From: Roseobacter sp. CCS2
GTDB taxonomy: Bacteria > Pseudomonadota > Alphaproteobacteria > Rhodobacterales > Rhodobacteraceae
NCBI RefSeq assembly: GCF_000169435.1
Contig: NZ_AAYB01000001.1
Location: forward strand, 682,001 to 746,000
Length of the DNA stretch: 64,000 bases
Reading direction: 5' to 3'
In this document: positions 7,429 through 16,154 of the stretch, piece by piece
Layout of the letters: every line of letters starts with the position of its first letter
Position numbering within the stretch: the first letter of the stretch is position 1
The notes under the pieces: generated by a model
What the model was told of the DNA's origin: nothing
The model's input: only the letters and a program-made list of their open reading frames with translations
The model's database searches: none
Program-made: the position numbers and the translations under genes

Positions 7429-8577
7429 CTATGCGCTGAATGGGTCAGCCATCATATGCGTAGGTTCAAATAACTTTGCGACCCGCTTGCGCGCTTTCAG
7501 CGGTGCGACAAACAAGAAATGCGTGTCAGATCCGTTATCAATAGACCACAGATCAAATCCTGCCGCCTGCAATGCCTTTGCATAGGCCTCAAACACGCCG
7601 GGCACACCGACTGAGCCGTTTTCAGGAAAGTCGGCGAGGTCAGGAAAAGTAATTTGATCACTTTGATCGCCCAGCGCGGTGGTGATCTGTGCGGGAAGGT
7701 CTTGGATGTCAGCCTTCCAATCCAGTGTGAACATAAAGGTCGTATGCCAGTCATCATTGAACATATAGGCAATTTCCATCGTAACACTTTCGGGGGTATC
7801 GTGCTGTTTGAAAATGGCCTTTATGTTGGTTTTGACTGTGGCCGGGTCCGCATTGTAGATCGCAATATCGGCCAGTTTCACATAGTTATTGCGGGCTTTC
7901 GTCGGGTCATAAAGCTCGCGCCGCAGCATTTGGAAAAGATCAACGTTGGGACCCGGCAGCAGTGGAACAGGGTCATGTAGCTTTTCCTTTTTCAGCAACT
8001 TTATCGCGCCCGCATCATCAATGGTTTCGGTTGGACGCGTCCGGCGCGCAGAGATAAGGTATCGCATTTCCGACAAAACACAGCGACGCCACACATCGTC
8101 GCCTACTTTTGTCAAATCGCCAGAAAAATCCGCAGGCGGTTCAAATAAGAAACGCGTGCGGTTCATTTTTTCATTATTGCCCTCTCCACCCATCAGCACA
8201 ATTTTTGAGCCATCCACCCAAAATCCGGCCTCATCCAAGTGTTCATCTCGAAATTCGCCCAGAGTCGTACGCCCAATCTGGTATTCCCCTAAACAAAGCG
8301 CCTGCGCATTATGGGCCGTGATTGAAAACGCATACCCGCTATCTTGATCCGGCGCGACGCACAGTGCAGGTGCGCTAGGGTCGCCCGCATAAAGCGCAAA
8401 ACCGTCTTCCGTTTGGGGTCCGTTGTAGCTTGGGACCGGTTCGGCCTTTACTGTCAGATGAGGAAACGCCAGTTGCAGTGCCTTATGGGAACATGGCAAC
8501 CATGTCAGCGCATATCCAGCGATTTGGTCATAGTTCAGCACCAGATCGCCTTTGGGTTTTTTTGAGAATAGTCGCAT
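7429..8577 (-). CDS. conserved hypothetical protein, 382 aa
   Basis: A soluble, acidic-to-neutral protein with no signal peptide or membrane segment, starting behind AAGGAG. The N-terminus (MRLFSKKPKGD) is basic. The middle contains an Asp/Gly-rich segment (FWVDGSKIVLMGGEGNN), and the C-terminal 140 residues form what looks like a separate alpha/beta domain ending in a Phe/Leu-rich motif (GFDLWSIDNGSDTHFLFV). I do not recognise the family with confidence; the last block is reminiscent of DUF6630-type proteins but this is weak. Base composition matches its neighbours, so it looks native. It precedes an MDR oxidoreductase on the same strand. Confidence 0.75.
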   Translation of the reverse strand: MRLFSKKPKGDLVLNYDQIAGYALTWLPCSHKALQLAFPHLTVKAEPVPSYNGPQTEDGFALYAGDPSAPALCVAPDQDSGYAFSITAHNAQALCLGEYQIGRTTLGEFRDEHLDEAGFWVDGSKIVLMGGEGNNEKMNRTRFLFEPPADFSGDLTKVGDDVWRRCVLSEMRYLISARRTRPTETIDDAGAIKLLKKEKLHDPVPLLPGPNVDLFQMLRRELYDPTKARNNYVKLADIAIYNADPATVKTNIKAIFKQHDTPESVTMEIAYMFNDDWHTTFMFTLDWKADIQDLPAQITTALGDQSDQITFPDLADFPENGSVGVPGVFEAYAKALQAAGFDLWSIDNGSDTHFLFVAPLKARKRVAKLFEPTHMMADPFSA

Positions 8578-8601
8578 GGACAGCTCCTTAATTTGACAAT
8601 T

Positions 8602-9390
8602 TTATAAATCAAATGTCGCAAACACCGGCGCGTGATCGCTGGGCTTTTCCCACCCACGCGCATCACGCAGCACGCGGCTGCTGTGGGCGGCGTTCTTGAT
8701 ATCAGGTGTGGCCCAGATGTGATCAAGCCTGCGGCCCTTGTCGGCCGCATCCCAATCCTTGGCGCGGTATGACCACCAGCTGTACAGTTTGCCATCGGTA
8801 ATGTCGTTGCGCGTGACGTCCGACCATGCACCGGCATCCATGACGTCGGCGAAATGTGCAACTTCAACCGGTGTGTGGCTGACCACCTTAAGCAGCTTCT
8901 TGTGATCCCAAACGTCATCTTCGCGCGGCGCGATGTTCAGATCACCGACAAGGATCGACTTTGTGGGCTTCTGCGCGTGATAAGCATCCCGCATATCGGT
9001 CAGGTAATCGAGCTTTTGGCCAAATTTCTCATTCACTTCCCGATCCGCCACATCGCCCCCTGCCGGGACGTAGTGGTTATGGATAGTCACGCCGTTTTCC
9101 AGCTTGCCCGCAATGTGACGGGCATGACCCAAACCAGCGTAGTCTTCTGCACCAGCTTCGACCATCGGGATTTTGGAAAATATCGCGACGCCGTTATAGC
9201 CCTTCTGCCCGCGCGCGGCCATGTGGGTGTAACCCAATGACTGAAATTGCGCCAAAGGGATCTTGTCGACCGGGCTTTTGCATTCTTGCAGGCACAGCAC
9301 ATCGGGCGCTTCATCACGCATGAGTTTCGCAACGATATCTTCGCGCAGGCGGACCGAATTGATGTTCCAGGTGGCAAGGGTAAAAGGCAT
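8602..9390 (-). CDS. xth: exodeoxyribonuclease III
   Basis: AP endonuclease/3'-5' exonuclease of base excision repair, 262 residues. The exonuclease-endonuclease-phosphatase fold is evident: ATWNINSVR at the N-terminus, the Glu of CLQECKSP (metal ligand), the catalytic Tyr region NHYVPAGG, GDLNIAPREDDVWD with Asp/Asn, RLDHIWATP, and the terminal SDHAPVFATF His box. Transcribed alone or with the downstream hypothetical gene (24-base gap). Cytosolic, likely constitutive housekeeping. Confidence 0.95.
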   Translation of the reverse strand: MPFTLATWNINSVRLREDIVAKLMRDEAPDVLCLQECKSPVDKIPLAQFQSLGYTHMAARGQKGYNGVAIFSKIPMVEAGAEDYAGLGHARHIAGKLENGVTIHNHYVPAGGDVADREVNEKFGQKLDYLTDMRDAYHAQKPTKSILVGDLNIAPREDDVWDHKKLLKVVSHTPVEVAHFADVMDAGAWSDVTRNDITDGKLYSWWSYRAKDWDAADKGRRLDHIWATPDIKNAAHSSRVLRDARGWEKPSDHAPVFATFDL

Positions 9391-9423
9391 GATGCTAACT
9401 TTCGTTGAAATGCGGTTCAGGAC

Positions 9424-10416
9424 TTAGGACTGCAATGTGGCGGCGGGCCGGATAAACCCGGTTTGGATGCCGCGCCAGTTTTTCACCGGCGGATGCATGC
9501 GCGCAATCGCGGCCGGGTGGTCGGCATCCAACACACCGTATTTTACCAGCAGCGTCGTAATGGCGGCCTCACTCGCGCGGGTGGCACCATCTGCGATTTT
9601 CAGCGCGATGCCGATCCGTTTTTCCGGAACAATGGCGATAAACACACCTTCGGCCCCGGTTTTGATGGCAACCTTATGGTCCATCGCGCGCATCAGGTCA
9701 GTGCATGCGCGGGTTTCGCCCGCGACCAGTTCAGGATAGCGCGCCATCGCCGCAACCAGTTTTGCAGCAGCGTCACTGCGCCTGTCTGAACGATCTTTTG
9801 CTGTGGCAAAGAACGACATCGCCCGCGCCAGCCCGTGCACGGTGCAGGCATGGTTCGGGGCAGAGCAGCCGTCGATGCCATACATCGGACTGGTTTCCTG
9901 CGTCACCTCTTCAAAAGCCGTTTTGCAGGCTTGTTGCACCGGATGGTCGATCAATTCGTAGTCCGGCCCAGCTTTCAGGTGTTTGCTCAACATCAGGAAA
10001 CCGGTGTGTTTGCCGGAACAGTTGTTATGCATCTGGCACGGTTCTTGATGCGCGCGGATCAGCCCATAACGCGCATCGGTATCCGCGGGCATCTGCGGCC
10101 CGCACCGAAAATCGTCATCGGTCAGGCCAAGATCTTTCAGCCACGTTTGCACGCGGTCGGTGTGAATAGCTGCCCCTTGGTGCGACGCACAGGCCAATGC
10201 CAGCTGTTCTTGGGTCAAATCTGCGCCTGCCCCGCTTTCCAACAATGGCAGCGCTTGGATCATCTTTGACGATGACCGGGGGTAGATGATGGCCTCGGGA
10301 TCGCCCCAGGCCTCAATGATTTGGCCTGCGTCATCACACACAACAGCGTGACCTTGGTGGACGCATTCCAGCAGGTCCCCCCGCCACACTTCTACAAGAT
10401 CAACAGGAATTGCCAT
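9424..10416 (-). CDS. L-asparaginase II family protein
   Basis: A 330-residue member of the PF06089 asparaginase family, the type first described in Rhizobium etli and distinct from the bacterial type I/II amidohydrolases. Characteristic blocks are IIYPRSSSKMIQALP, LALACASHQG, HNNCSGKHTGFL with the conserved Cys/Ser-Lys, MYGIDGCSAPNHA and the C-terminal KNWRGIQTGFIRP. It should hydrolyse asparagine to aspartate and ammonia in the cytosol. It lies 34 bases upstream of the exonuclease III gene on the same strand. No regulator is adjacent. Confidence 0.88.
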   Translation of the reverse strand: MAIPVDLVEVWRGDLLECVHQGHAVVCDDAGQIIEAWGDPEAIIYPRSSSKMIQALPLLESGAGADLTQEQLALACASHQGAAIHTDRVQTWLKDLGLTDDDFRCGPQMPADTDARYGLIRAHQEPCQMHNNCSGKHTGFLMLSKHLKAGPDYELIDHPVQQACKTAFEEVTQETSPMYGIDGCSAPNHACTVHGLARAMSFFATAKDRSDRRSDAAAKLVAAMARYPELVAGETRACTDLMRAMDHKVAIKTGAEGVFIAIVPEKRIGIALKIADGATRASEAAITTLLVKYGVLDADHPAAIARMHPPVKNWRGIQTGFIRPAATLQS

Positions 10417-10606
10417 TTTATTGCCTTTTTGGATTGTATAAGTCGGTCACGTAGCACAGAGCAGAGGGGCTTTCCCCCGCGGGCGATTTTTTGCTATGCT
10501 CTAAGCTATCGAGTTGAACAACGTCTCGCCAGTCGAAAAGGTGCCGGAAGATGCGCCAATGACCGGATGAGGCATCCAGAGGCAAGGACAGCTTGGAGGC
10601 TGTAAA

Positions 10607-11137
10607 ATGATTTTAAATATTTCGCGTATGATTGGTGTGTCACTGGCACTGCTACTTGCAAATGCGGCAGTGGCGCAGGAAGAAAGCGATAATCGCGTGT
10701 CTGCAAACACCGATTGGAGCGTGTTTGTCGAAAGCGATCCAAGCGAATGCTGGGCCGTATCGGCACCCAAAGAGACGCTGAACACCCGCGACGGCAACTC
10801 AGTCGATGTCAGGCGGGGCGATATCCGCTTGATCGTGTTCTACCGTCCATCCGAAAACGTGAACGGTCAGGTGATGTTCACAGGCGGCTACCCTTTTGCG
10901 AACGAATCAACCGTCAGCATGCAAGTGGGCAACACGACCTTCCAGATGTTTACCAATGGTGAAACAGCTTGGCCTGCAACGCCAGAAGATGATGCCAAAT
11001 TCGTCGCGGCCATGAAGCGCGGGGCCAATGCGGTCCTTACCGGTCGCTCAGGCCGTGGCACGCAAACGCAGGATACGTTCAGCCTGCTGGGGTTCACCGC
11101 AGCCGTGGATGAAGCAGCGAACCGCTGCTCAGGCTAA
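10607..11137 (+). CDS. invasion-associated locus B (IalB) family protein
   Basis: A 176-residue exported protein. The signal peptide (about 1-23, ending AVAQE) is followed by the IalB-like domain: the WSVFVESDPSECWAVS start, a central LIVFYRPSENV strand and the phenylalanine/glycine-rich end. Two cysteines (Cys46 region and the terminal RCSG) could pair. IalB was named for erythrocyte invasion in Bartonella, but the family is widespread in free-living alphaproteobacteria, where the role is unclear; a periplasmic function is inferred. GGAGG precedes the ATG and a strong intrinsic terminator follows at 11162, so it is a monocistronic unit. Confidence 0.85.
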   Translation: MILNISRMIGVSLALLLANAAVAQEESDNRVSANTDWSVFVESDPSECWAVSAPKETLNTRDGNSVDVRRGDIRLIVFYRPSENVNGQVMFTGGYPFANESTVSMQVGNTTFQMFTNGETAWPATPEDDAKFVAAMKRGANAVLTGRSGRGTQTQDTFSLLGFTAAVDEAANRCSG

Positions 11138-11161
11138 AGCACCCTTTTCCACCCAGCTAAT

Positions 11162-11200
11162 AAAGAGGCGGTTTCCTTGTGAAAACCGCCTCTTTCTCTT
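11162..11200 (+). terminator. intrinsic terminator after IalB-family gene
   Basis: A 13-bp perfect stem (AAAGAGGCGGTTT at 11162-11174 pairing with 11183-11195), an eight-base loop and a pyrimidine/T-rich tail. It lies 25 bases after the stop codon and 36 bases before rlmN, separating the two plus-strand transcripts. Confidence 0.85.
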
Positions 11201-11235
11201 ATATGCCGCGCTAATCCGAGTTTGAGAGTGACCCC

Positions 11236-12411
11236 ATGGACGCCAAGGCCCCCATCACCCAGGACGTGCTGACCATTCCGCGCAAGCTGCCGGAAGGGCC
11301 GCAGAACCTAATCGGTCTGTCGCGCGATCAGATGCGTGATGCGCTGATCGCTGTTGGTACGGCAGAAAAGCAGGCCAAGATGCGGGTCGGTCAGATTTGG
11401 CAGTGGATTTATCACTGGGGCGTGCGCGATTTTAGCGCGATGACGAACCTGTCCAAAGACTATCGTGCGATGCTGGCCGAGACTTTTGTGATAGCATTGC
11501 CCGAGGTGGTGACGCGTCAGGTGTCGGATGATGGCACCCGCAAATACCTTGTCCGCATTGCTGGCGGTCATGAGGTTGAGGTGGTTTATATCCCTGAAAC
11601 GGACCGCGGCACGTTGTGTATTTCCAGCCAGGTGGGCTGTACGCTGACCTGTTCATTCTGTCATACTGGCACGCAAAAGCTGGTGCGCAACCTGACGGCG
11701 GCTGAGATCATTGGTCAGGTGATGATTGCCCGCGATGATCTGGACGAATGGCCAGAGCCCGGCACCCGCACAGAGGACACCCGCCTTTTATCAAATATTG
11801 TGCTGATGGGCATGGGCGAGCCGCTTTATAATTTTGAAAACGTGCGCGACGCGATGAAGATCGCGATGGACCCAGAGGGGATTTCACTATCACGCCGCAG
11901 GATCACGCTATCGACATCGGGCGTGGTGCCAGAGATTGCGCGGACTGCACAGGAAATTGGTTGTCAGTTGGCCGTGTCTTTTCACGCGACGACAAATGAT
12001 GTCCGTGACCGATTGGTGCCGATCAACAAGCGTTGGCCGATTTCTGATCTGCTTGATGCGCTGCGTGAATATCCGAAAGTGTCAAATTCTGAACGGATCA
12101 CCTTTGAATATGTGATGCTGGATGGGGTGAACGACAGCGACGAAGATGCCCACCGCTTGATCAAGCTGATCGAAGGCATCCCCGCCAAGATCAACCTGAT
12201 CCCATTCAACGAGTGGCCCGGCGCGCCATACAAACGGTCATCGAACAACCGTATTCGCAAATTTTCTGAGATTATCTATCAAGCTGGGTATGCATCACCT
12301 GTGCGCAAACCCCGCGGCGAGGATATCATGGCCGCATGCGGACAGCTGAAATCCGCGACCGAACGGGCGCGCAAATCCAAGGCGCAAATCGCGCAAGAGG
12401 CCGGACTTTAA
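11236..12411 (+). CDS. rlmN: dual-specificity 23S rRNA/tRNA adenine-C2 methyltransferase RlmN
   Basis: Radical-SAM enzyme that methylates C2 of A2503 in 23S rRNA and A37 in several tRNAs. The 391-residue protein has the N-terminal helix-hairpin accessory domain (to about 110), the radical-SAM CxxxCxxC cluster motif in [15 protein letters not shown], the [13 protein letters not shown] block, and the C-terminal segment with the methyl-carrying Cys in [11 protein letters not shown]. The start at 11236 is behind a weak ribosome binding site but matches family length. Cytosolic. Confidence 0.96.
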   Translation: MDAKAPITQDVLTIPRKLPEGPQNLIGLSRDQMRDALIAVGTAEKQAKMRVGQIWQWIYHWGVRDFSAMTNLSKDYRAMLAETFVIALPEVVTRQVSDDGTRKYLVRIAGGHEVEVVYIPETDRGTLCISSQVGCTLTCSFCHTGTQKLVRNLTAAEIIGQVMIARDDLDEWPEPGTRTEDTRLLSNIVLMGMGEPLYNFENVRDAMKIAMDPEGISLSRRRITLSTSGVVPEIARTAQEIGCQLAVSFHATTNDVRDRLVPINKRWPISDLLDALREYPKVSNSERITFEYVMLDGVNDSDEDAHRLIKLIEGIPAKINLIPFNEWPGAPYKRSSNNRIRKFSEIIYQAGYASPVRKPRGEDIMAACGQLKSATERARKSKAQIAQEAGL

Positions 12412-12445
12412 CGGCGCGTTTACCATGCTGCGGCATGGTGAGAAA

Positions 12446-12774
12446 ATGGATACTGCGACAGTACATATGCCACCTGAAATGGTGGCCGCCCTGCGGCAGA
12501 TCGCAGAGCGGATGAGCGGCTTGTCGCGCCCTTGCGGGCGCTTCTCGCGGATGATCTGGCTTATGCGACCGGTTGGGATGATTTACAGGCGCGGTTATCG
12601 CGCAAAGGTTATCAATTGCGCGAAGCGGGCGGCGGATTGGCCTTGCATGATGCCGCTGGTGCGCGGTTCTGCAAAGGGTCTGATCTTGGCTATAGCTACA
12701 GTCGCTTGATGCGCCGCTTTGATGCCCCGTTTCCGGGGCACCGGCATCGCTATCTTTACCACAAGGCGCATTAG
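12446..12774 (+). pseudogene. small hypothetical gene split between two frames
   Basis: The first 70 bases read as a plausible N-terminus in one frame (MDTATVHMPPEMVAALRQ from the ATG at 12446, preceded by GGTGAG). The rest reads well only in another frame (LRALLADDLAYATGWDDL through GYQLREAGGGLALHD to the stop at 12772-12774). That second frame has no ATG or GTG start with a ribosome binding site; its first candidate is a TTG at 12532. The simplest explanation is a one- or two-base indel near 12505-12530, either a real frameshift or a sequencing error. The C-terminal frame has a coherent small-domain look (GARFCKGSDLGYSYSRLMRRF). It converges on and overlaps the LOG-family gene by four bases. 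Function unknown. Confidence 0.45.
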
Positions 12775-13616
12775 CGCCCCGGGATAACCCCGCGTTTTTC
12801 GCCCTTGCCTTCCCAATTCTCCAAGGCGGATATGGCCTCTTCTGCCGTATCGACAAACCGAAACAGCTTTAGATCATCCGCCGAAATCGTGCCCGCATCT
12901 GCCAGCGCATCCCAATTGATGATTTTTTCCCAAAAGCTTTTGCCGAACAACAGAAACGGCACCTGTTCCATGCGCCCGGTCTGAATTAGCGTCAGGGCCT
13001 CAAACATTTCATCCAGCGTGCCAAAGCCGCCCGGAAAAACGCACACCGCAGAGGCGCGCATCAGGAAATGCATCTTGCGGATCGCGAAGTAGTGGAAATT
13101 GAAGCACAGCTCTGGCGTCACATAAGGGTTCGGCGCCTGCTCATGCGGCAACACGATGTTCAGGCCGATGGACCGCCCGCCTGCTTCCTCAGCGCCGCGA
13201 TTTCCAGCCTCCATAACGCCGGGACCGCCGCCTGTGACAATCACATCGTCAGTGCCGCCGGTTTGCATCGACTTTGCCGTGATCATCTGGGCAAAGCGCC
13301 GGGCCTCTTCATAATACTTTGACAGATCAGACAGCGTTTGCGTGCGCGCGGTGTCTTTCTTGGCAGGCTCTGGAATGCGTGCACCGCCAAACAAAACAAT
13401 GGTCGAATTCACATCCGCCTCGTTCATCAACATCTCTGGCTTCAGCAGTTCCAACTGCAATCGCACAGGCCGCAGTTCTTCGCGGCACATAAAATCGTCG
13501 TCTGCAAAGGCCAGCGCATAGGATGGTGCCCGCGTTTGCGGCGTGTCGGGGACTTGCTTGACCTCTTCGCGGTCCTGATGGCTGTCGCGGAACGGGTGGT
13601 GGCGGTTGTCTTTCAT
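12771..13616 (-). CDS. LOG-family (lysine decarboxylase-like) protein
   Basis: A 281-residue Rossmann-fold protein of the TIGR00730/LOG family. The diagnostic motifs are GGGPGVMEAGNRGA and PGGFGTLDEMFE, the nucleotide-binding PGGxGT signature. LOG proteins are cytokinin riboside 5'-monophosphate phosphoribohydrolases; bacterial members act on AMP-like nucleotides, so a nucleotide 5'-monophosphate nucleosidase activity is likely but the substrate is not certain. An extra N-terminal stretch of about 60 residues is longer than in plant LOGs and typical of the larger bacterial branch. It diverges from dapD, with 137 bases between. Confidence 0.88.
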   Translation of the reverse strand: MKDNRHHPFRDSHQDREEVKQVPDTPQTRAPSYALAFADDDFMCREELRPVRLQLELLKPEMLMNEADVNSTIVLFGGARIPEPAKKDTARTQTLSDLSKYYEEARRFAQMITAKSMQTGGTDDVIVTGGGPGVMEAGNRGAEEAGGRSIGLNIVLPHEQAPNPYVTPELCFNFHYFAIRKMHFLMRASAVCVFPGGFGTLDEMFEALTLIQTGRMEQVPFLLFGKSFWEKIINWDALADAGTISADDLKLFRFVDTAEEAISALENWEGKGEKRGVIPGR

Positions 13617-13753
13617 AAATTCTGTATCCTGACTTTCGGTTCCCGGCAGAGTTGCCCGTCACCGCCCAAGATGCAACGCCATAGACATAGATTGATTGAT
13701 CCGCCCCACCCCGCTAAATACCCCAGTAAATTATCTGACCGGAGAACGCGCCT

Positions 13754-14581
13754 ATGTCTAATGCCGCCCTAGAGACCGCCATCGAAGCCGCTTGGGACGC
13801 CCGCGATCAGGTCACGACATCCACCCAAGGTGAAACCCGCGAAGCGATCGAAGACACGTTGAATGCGCTTGATAGCGGCAAACTGCGCGTGGCCGAAAAG
13901 CTGGACGACGGCAGCTGGCATGTGAACCAATGGGCTAAAAAGGCGGTTCTGCTGTCCTTCCGCCTAAACGACATGGAGCCGATTTCTGGCGGCAATGGCG
14001 GGTCAACGTGGTGGGACAAAGTGCCCTCAAAATTTGATGGCTGGGGCGAAAACCAGTGGCGTGATGCGGGCTTCCGTGCTGTTCCCGGCTCTATCGTGCG
14101 TCGGTCGGCTTATATCGCCAAAGACGTGGTGTTGATGCCCTCTTTCGTGAACCTTGGCGCTTATGTCGATGAAGGGTCTATGGTGGATGGCTGGGCAACA
14201 GTCGGGTCCTGCGCGCAGATCGGCAAGAACGTGCACCTTTCTGGCGGCGTTGGCATTGGTGGTGTTCTAGAGCCGATGCAGGCGGGTCCAACCATTATCG
14301 AAGATAATTGCTTTATCGGGGCTCGTTCCGAAGTCGTCGAAGGTTGCATCGTGCGCGAAGGATCGGTCCTTGGCATGGGTGTGTTTATCGGCCAATCCAC
14401 CAAAATCGTGGACCGCGAAACCGGCGAAGTGATGTATGGCGAAGTGCCGCCTTATTCTGTTGTCGTGGCAGGGTCGATGCCGTCCAAAAACAATATTAGC
14501 CTGTATTGCGCTGTGATCGTGAAGCGGGTTGACGAGCGGACACGCTCAAAAACCGGCATCAACGAATTGCTGCGTGACTAA
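13754..14581 (+). CDS. dapD: tetrahydrodipicolinate N-succinyltransferase
   Basis: Committed acyl-transfer step of the succinylase branch of lysine/meso-diaminopimelate synthesis, using succinyl-CoA. The 275-residue protein has the helical N-terminal domain, then a left-handed beta-helix of hexapeptide repeats ([61 protein letters not shown]) and a C-terminal Lys/Arg-rich end. It heads a tight run with two small conserved genes, and dapE lies 1.6 kb downstream. Cytosolic trimer. Confidence 0.96.
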   Translation: MSNAALETAIEAAWDARDQVTTSTQGETREAIEDTLNALDSGKLRVAEKLDDGSWHVNQWAKKAVLLSFRLNDMEPISGGNGGSTWWDKVPSKFDGWGENQWRDAGFRAVPGSIVRRSAYIAKDVVLMPSFVNLGAYVDEGSMVDGWATVGSCAQIGKNVHLSGGVGIGGVLEPMQAGPTIIEDNCFIGARSEVVEGCIVREGSVLGMGVFIGQSTKIVDRETGEVMYGEVPPYSVVVAGSMPSKNNISLYCAVIVKRVDERTRSKTGINELLRD

Positions 14582-14863
14582 GTGATTATCAGCCGCCTTC
14601 TGGCGCGCAAGCGCATCGCGAGGGGCGAGCGCCCGTCGTTCAAAGCAGCATGGTTGCCGGTTGCAGGTGATATCATCGTGATTGCTATTTTGCTTGCGAT
14701 GTTGTGGCAACCCGCCCTGACATTTATCTATGTCATGGAATTTTCCCTGCCCCTGACGATTCTTGTTTTGATGCTGGTGATCTACGCCCCGTTACAGATC
14801 GTCATCATCGTTTCAACCATCTGGGCAGTCCGGTCGCGCTGGGAAGAGAAAGAAACGAAATGA
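14582..14863 (+). CDS. small two-span membrane protein
   Basis: A 93-residue protein with a basic N-terminus and two hydrophobic segments (about 29-50 and 57-83). The GTG start directly abuts the dapD stop (TAA then GTG), so translation is probably coupled. Its own stop overlaps the next gene's ATG (ATGA). I do not recognise the family. The tight packing between dapD and the following small gene, and normal base composition, support it as real. Confidence 0.7.
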   Translation: MIISRLLARKRIARGERPSFKAAWLPVAGDIIVIAILLAMLWQPALTFIYVMEFSLPLTILVLMLVIYAPLQIVIIVSTIWAVRSRWEEKETK

Positions 14864-15189
14864 GCAAGAAAGAAAGCCGTCAGCAGGTCTATACGCTCTT
14901 GGTCGAAGTGGGCCGAAACACCGATGATGGCCTGCCGGCAGAGGCAACAGGTGCGGCATTGATGTGCTATGCCAGCGGCGTGGATGAGGCAGAGGCGGTG
15001 CGTGAAACCGTCGCGATCCTCAAGCAAGCAGACCTCGCGCCTTTGGATGTCTCGGGGTATGGCACGCTGGACGAACGCCTTGCTGAGGGGCACGATATTT
15101 CGGATGACGAAAAGGCGCTGATGGTCCGTGCTTTGGCAGAAAACAGCGTAATCGTGGCCCAGATGACGCCGTTTTTTGACAAAGCTTAA
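14860..15189 (+). CDS. conserved small soluble protein, 109 aa
   Basis: An acidic 109-residue protein starting at ATG 14860 (MSKKESRQQVYTLLVEVGR), overlapping the preceding membrane-protein stop by ATGA. A longer frame upstream exists only as a read-through of the previous gene in another frame. It contains GAALMCYASGVDEAEAVRE and a DVSGYGTLDERLAEG block that look conserved, but I cannot name a family. Probably part of the dapD transcription unit; a role in the lysine pathway is not implied. Confidence 0.7.
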   Translation: MSKKESRQQVYTLLVEVGRNTDDGLPAEATGAALMCYASGVDEAEAVRETVAILKQADLAPLDVSGYGTLDERLAEGHDISDDEKALMVRALAENSVIVAQMTPFFDKA

Positions 15190-15204
15190 CAACAGGCCCC
15201 CGCT

Positions 15205-15927
15205 ATGCCTGTGATCCTTCAGGGCGCGCTGCCTGCGGCCCAATCTGGCAATCCGCGCTTACCCGGTACGATGCCTTGCGGTCCGAATGACTGGCTGCGC
15301 GTTGATGATGCATATCGCGCACAGATGGCCTATCGCACGCAATTATTGGCGGACCGGCGGGATGCTGTGCTGCGCGAAAACAAAACGGTCGGCCAAGAGC
15401 TGTTGGCCGAAACGCTCAAGCTCTTACCTGACAAGGGGTTCAAGGTTGCGAAAGATAGCGTCACTTGCCCCGATGGGCGCAGGGTCGTTCTTGACTGGAA
15501 CGCGCCACTATACACGCTGGGCCATGTTGTGCAGGAGGATATTTGCCTGCTGGAAAAACGCGGCGACGCGCATGTGCTGACAGGGGCTGTGTTGTGTTTT
15601 CCGGCCAACTGGCGTCTTGCTGAAAAGATGAACCAACCCTTGATTGGCATTCATGCGCCTGTTCCTGAATACACCGAAAATATCGCGCGCCGTGTGCAGC
15701 GCTTGTTTGATGGGGTAAAGGTTGGGCGCCCCCTGTGGCGCTTTAATAAGCTAGGTTATGGCGACGCCGACCTGCATCAACCTTATAAGAAAACCGATAC
15801 CGATAAGATGCCATTTGTGCGGTCAGAAAGGCAGTGTATTTTGCGGCTGCCCCGCACCGATGCGGTCGTCTTTACGATCCACACCTTCGTGGTGCGCGAT
15901 AGACCACAGCTGCTGAATGTGCTATAG
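15205..15927 (+). CDS. DUF3445 / heme-dependent oxidative N-demethylase-like protein
   Basis: A 240-residue cytosolic protein with the PF11927 (DUF3445, heme-dependent oxidative N-demethylase alpha-like) blocks: an early WLRVDDAYRAQMAYR segment, LCFPANWRLAEKM, IHAPVPEYTENIARRV, and the strongly conserved C-terminal RSERQCILRLPRTDAVVFTIH with Arg/Glu and His residues. The family includes a dimethylamine/trimethylamine-type N-demethylase subunit, so methylamine metabolism in a marine alphaproteobacterium is plausible. The usual partner oxidoreductase subunits are not adjacent here, so the substrate stays open. It begins 15 bases after the preceding small gene. Confidence 0.8.
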   Translation: MPVILQGALPAAQSGNPRLPGTMPCGPNDWLRVDDAYRAQMAYRTQLLADRRDAVLRENKTVGQELLAETLKLLPDKGFKVAKDSVTCPDGRRVVLDWNAPLYTLGHVVQEDICLLEKRGDAHVLTGAVLCFPANWRLAEKMNQPLIGIHAPVPEYTENIARRVQRLFDGVKVGRPLWRFNKLGYGDADLHQPYKKTDTDKMPFVRSERQCILRLPRTDAVVFTIHTFVVRDRPQLLNVL

Positions 15928-15968
15928 GTGTTGCACCCGCTGACGGGTCACACAAAGAAAGTCAGATC

Positions 15969-16091
15969 ATGAAAAAGATCGACGTAGACGCAGATACAAA
16001 ACGCTCAAAATTCTTGATCAAGGCGATGGTCATTCAGGTCGTACTGGTGTTGGTTCTAATGTTTGTGTTCTGGGCCTATCTGGCAGCCTGA
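15969..16091 (+). CDS. 40-residue single-span membrane protein
   Basis: A short frame below usual length cutoffs: a charged N-terminus (MKKIDVDADTKRSK) followed by one hydrophobic helix (about 16-39) ending LAA, inside-charged orientation. It fills most of the 227-base gap between the DUF3445 gene and dapE, in the same orientation. The charge pattern and clean single transmembrane design make it a credible small membrane protein. Family unknown. Confidence 0.6.
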   Translation: MKKIDVDADTKRSKFLIKAMVIQVVLVLVLMFVFWAYLAA

Positions 16092-16154
16092 TCAATTTCA
16101 AAAATTGCATCCTTGCACCCTTCCCGCTAGCCATAGCGCAAAGGAGCTTTATTC

